The notes under the pieces are model-generated. The model was not told where the DNA came from, ran no database searches, and saw only the letters and a program-made list of their open reading frames with translations. A DNA stretch of 64,000 nucleotides from Rotaria sp. Silwood1 (lineage: Eukaryota > Rotifera > Eurotatoria > Philodinida > Philodinidae): assembly GCA_905250075.1 (NCBI GenBank), contig CAJNOP010000030.1:313788-377787 (forward strand). The letters are read 5' to 3'. A program made the translations under genes and the position numbers. Shown piece by piece: positions 61,848 through 64,000 of this stretch (positions are counted from its first letter, which is position 1; the number at the start of each line of letters is the position of its first letter).

Positions 61848-63575
61848 TCATCGTATTTTATTAAATAAATTAAGTACACTGTCAGATTCTTTATTGGCAC
61901 GACATTTTGTAAATACATTCCAAAATCTAAGTGTTTCATCTCCTGCACCTGTTACAATTGATTCACCATCTGGTGATACAGCTAAATATAATACACGAAA
62001 TGTATGTCCTGTTAAACGAGCTAATTGTAACATTGATGGATATTTCCAAACAACAATTTGATTTTGTGAATAACCATGCTAAAAATTTATAAAAACAAAG
62101 AGAGAACAATTATGACTATATCAGACATTCAATTTTTCAAACTACTAAACTCAAAAATTTTTCTTTCAAAAATAAATTTAAAAAAAAAATGTTCCAATCA
62201 TTAACAATCTATTGTCTGTTGGAATTCAGAATCATAGATTTCAAAGAAATTTGAACTCTATTGTATGGAGTCAAACACATTTTAGAAAAAATTATTTCCT
62301 GTGAAAAACTCATCTACAGTCTTTCACAACAAATTTGATCGTAGTCACTTTTTTTGCAGGAAAAAAAAAGTCTCAATATAGTTTTTGATATTGATTTCGA
62401 ATGTCTTATTTATATTACTTTACATTTGTGTGATGATAATAAAAAAAACTACTAAACATGTTTATCTTTCCTATTGAACAATCGCTATATGATGATTACT
62501 ATCTTAAATATTTTATTTACCGTTGATACAAGTTCATTCGAATGTTTTGACCAAGCTAAATTACATACCTAAAAATAAATATATATAAAATATAAAAGAA
62601 ATTTTTTTTTTTTAAAATAATTTATACTTGAGATCCAGTATCAATACATTGTAAACTTTGTGCAGTTAATGTATTCCAAAATCGTATATAACGATCAGCT
62701 GTTCCACCACCACTTGCTAATAGACCTTGTTGATGTGGACTCCATGCAATAGCTTTAACAGCTGCTGTATGATCTGTATATATTTGTATTGGATTCATAC
62801 ATGATTGATTCCATACTAATAAACGATTATCATTTCCACCACTTGCTAATAATTGTCTATCAGGTGACCATTTTAATCCACATACTTCTTGTCTATGTCC
62901 AGCTAATTTACGTTCTTGTTTACTTGAACGTGTATCATTTTGTAATATAAAACGATCACGTGAACCTGAATATATACAATAATCATTCCAAGCTAATGCA
63001 CCAACACGTGCTGTATGACGTGGAAATGAAACTGTTTTACGATTTGTTGTTGCATCCCAAATTTGAACAATACCTAAACAAAAAAAACCTTTAAATAATT
63101 TGTTTTTTGTTTTTTGAAAATATCAATTACCTTTATGAGTTCCAACAGCAACATATTGTCCTCTATCACTCCAAGCAACACTTGTTACTGTATCGGATTC
63201 TGTTTGTAAATCACATAAACGTGTTACATTACTTGTATTTGCATTCCATAAATAAACAGATGCATTAAGTCCAACAGCTAATATATTTGTTGATGACCAA
63301 TCAACTAAATTTAAATAAAAATCATCTTGAAGTTCTGGTGCATCAAGAACTTTAAATGGTGTTTTAGGAATTTTTCGTAATTGTTTACGTGGTGAACGTA
63401 AAAGACGAATAGATGCTGGTGATAATGGTGATAAAGAATATGGAGAATAATGTAAATCATCTGTATTACGACGAGCTGAATAACGAAATATTGTATTTGG
63501 ATCACGTGTTCGTAATAAATTTGAATTTGTATTTGTATATGGTAAACGTTGTTGAGATGATTGAGAAAGAATACC
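61848..63575 (-). CDS. FZR1: Fizzy-related/Cdh1 APC/C activator, 3' part
   Basis: Four minus-strand exons in frame: 63131-63575, 62628-63073, 62521-62568 and 61848-62078, encoding the last 388 or so residues. The segment [10 protein letters not shown] and the RSPRK basic patch precede [22 protein letters not shown]40 blades follow ([40 protein letters not shown]), then [26 protein letters not shown] and the C-terminal Ile-Arg tail NLFNKIR that docks on the APC/C. This is closer to Cdh1/FZR1 than to Cdc20 by the LRSPRK and APELQDDFY wording. The protein recruits D-box/KEN substrates to the ubiquitin ligase in late mitosis and G1. The N-terminus with the C-box is upstream of 63575, and no further exon is visible up to 64000. 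Confidence 0.93.
62200..62482. mobile_element. Second copy of the CLC-intron MITE, in an FZR1 intron
   Basis: Shares GGAGTCAAACACATTTTAGA, then TCCTGTGAAAAACTCA and a right end ACATTTGTGTGATGATAATA...CTATTGAACAA with the element at 34998-35326. It is diverged, and the left border is approximate. It sits in the intron between the last two FZR1 exons. Confidence 0.5.
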
Positions 63576-64000
63576 CTATAATTTATTTCAAATTAATTAT
63601 TAATATCGAAAATTATATATATTTATGTTTTCTATAGAGAATCTCTATGTTGATGGTAAGTGTTTAGAAAGAACGCAATTTATTAAATGAGAAGAATTCT
63701 AATGTTCTATCCAGAATTGTATATGCGTAATAATTACTAAAAAAGATCAAAGTTCATTTCTGAAGTTTATTGAGTATAAGAAAAATATTTGCCTGACAAA
63801 ATGAACTTATCGACCTTTCAATAAATAAAATTTATACGTAATCGAAAAGTAGAATAAGTTAAGACTCATCTTATTCTAATCTTGTTTGAAGTGAACAAGA
63901 GTTTATCAAATGAGTATGTCAATTAAGTAAAAGTTCTACAATTGAAGTTAACTAACTAACTAAACAAACAATTGTTTTCTCTATTAATGAAACAATAAAA
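63576..64000. other. Intron or upstream region of FZR1
   Basis: Follows the acceptor (TTATAG) of the 5'-most visible FZR1 exon. No coding block with a C-box or KEN-like motif was seen, so this is probably intron running off the window. Confidence 0.5.

Noticed and set aside
61496-61948. 150-codon hydrophobic frame
   Set aside because: Phe/Ser/Tyr-rich low complexity in the FZR1 3' region, overlapping its last exon in another frame.
1-64000. CRISPR array, bacterial operons, tRNA or rRNA genes
   Set aside because: No regularly spaced direct repeats with unique spacers, no cloverleaf or rRNA-like blocks, and the genes are spliced eukaryotic ones.

Overview
This is AT-rich eukaryotic (animal) nuclear DNA. 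Genes are split by many short GT-AG introns, often about 50-60 bp, with a few of 0.2-1.6 kb. The gene set is metazoan: a nuclear receptor, a class A GPCR, trichoplein, a CLC-3/4/5 type exchanger, an SLC13 carrier and an FZR1/Cdh1 APC/C activator. It also has an ankyrin plus R-S-E-type ADP-ribosyltransferase gene of a kind I associate with bdelloid rotifers. My best guess is a bdelloid rotifer such as Rotaria, but that is inference from gene style, not a search result. A run of exactly 100 N (6964-7063) is a scaffold gap.

Layout. 1-4.8 kb: a GC-rich foldback (342-576), two weak alanine-rich exon candidates, and a 648-bp non-autonomous hAT-like element with a perfect 8-bp target duplication. 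4.8-5.6 kb (-): fatty acid 2-hydroxylase-like gene broken by one missing base. 6.2-8.2 kb: an ORF cut by an ACCGCGGT-rich element, the gap and a decayed coding stretch. 12.2-14.2 kb (+): nuclear receptor. 17.6-20.4 kb (+): PDZ/coiled-coil protein, STXBP4-like. 20.7-21.5 kb (+): mannose-6-phosphate-receptor-like membrane protein. 23.0-26.5 kb (+): trichoplein (TCHP), 10 exons. 28.7-29.8 kb (-): intronless GPCR. 30.5-31.4 kb: dead mariner. 32.3-36.9 kb (-): CLC exchanger, 10 exons, one missing base. 41.1-41.6 kb (-): small orphan protein. 43.2-47.8 kb (-): SLC13/DASS transporter, 14 exons, with a 1.2-kb satellite-bearing element in one intron. 47.8-57.4 kb: largely empty. 57.4-58.4 kb (-): ankyrin-ART gene. 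61.8-63.6 kb (-): 3' part of FZR1/Cdh1, whose N-terminus lies beyond the window.

The genes are independent eukaryotic units, not an operon, and I see no shared pathway. TCHP (centrosome/cilium) and FZR1 (APC/C) both touch the cell cycle, and the CLC and M6P-receptor-like proteins are both endosomal/lysosomal types, but their proximity is probably incidental.

The most distinctive content is mobile DNA. At least three elements are bounded by CAG...CTG (or near-matching) ends and perfect 8-bp duplications, the hAT signature. Two of these share the CAGAGATG terminus and carry GC-rich palindromic cargo. Separate families of inverted-repeat elements sit in introns of the CLC, SLC13 and FZR1 genes. 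I found no CRISPR, bacterial operon, rRNA or tRNA. Splice sites and reading frames were checked by hand from the sequence; identities come from remembered family motifs, not database searches.
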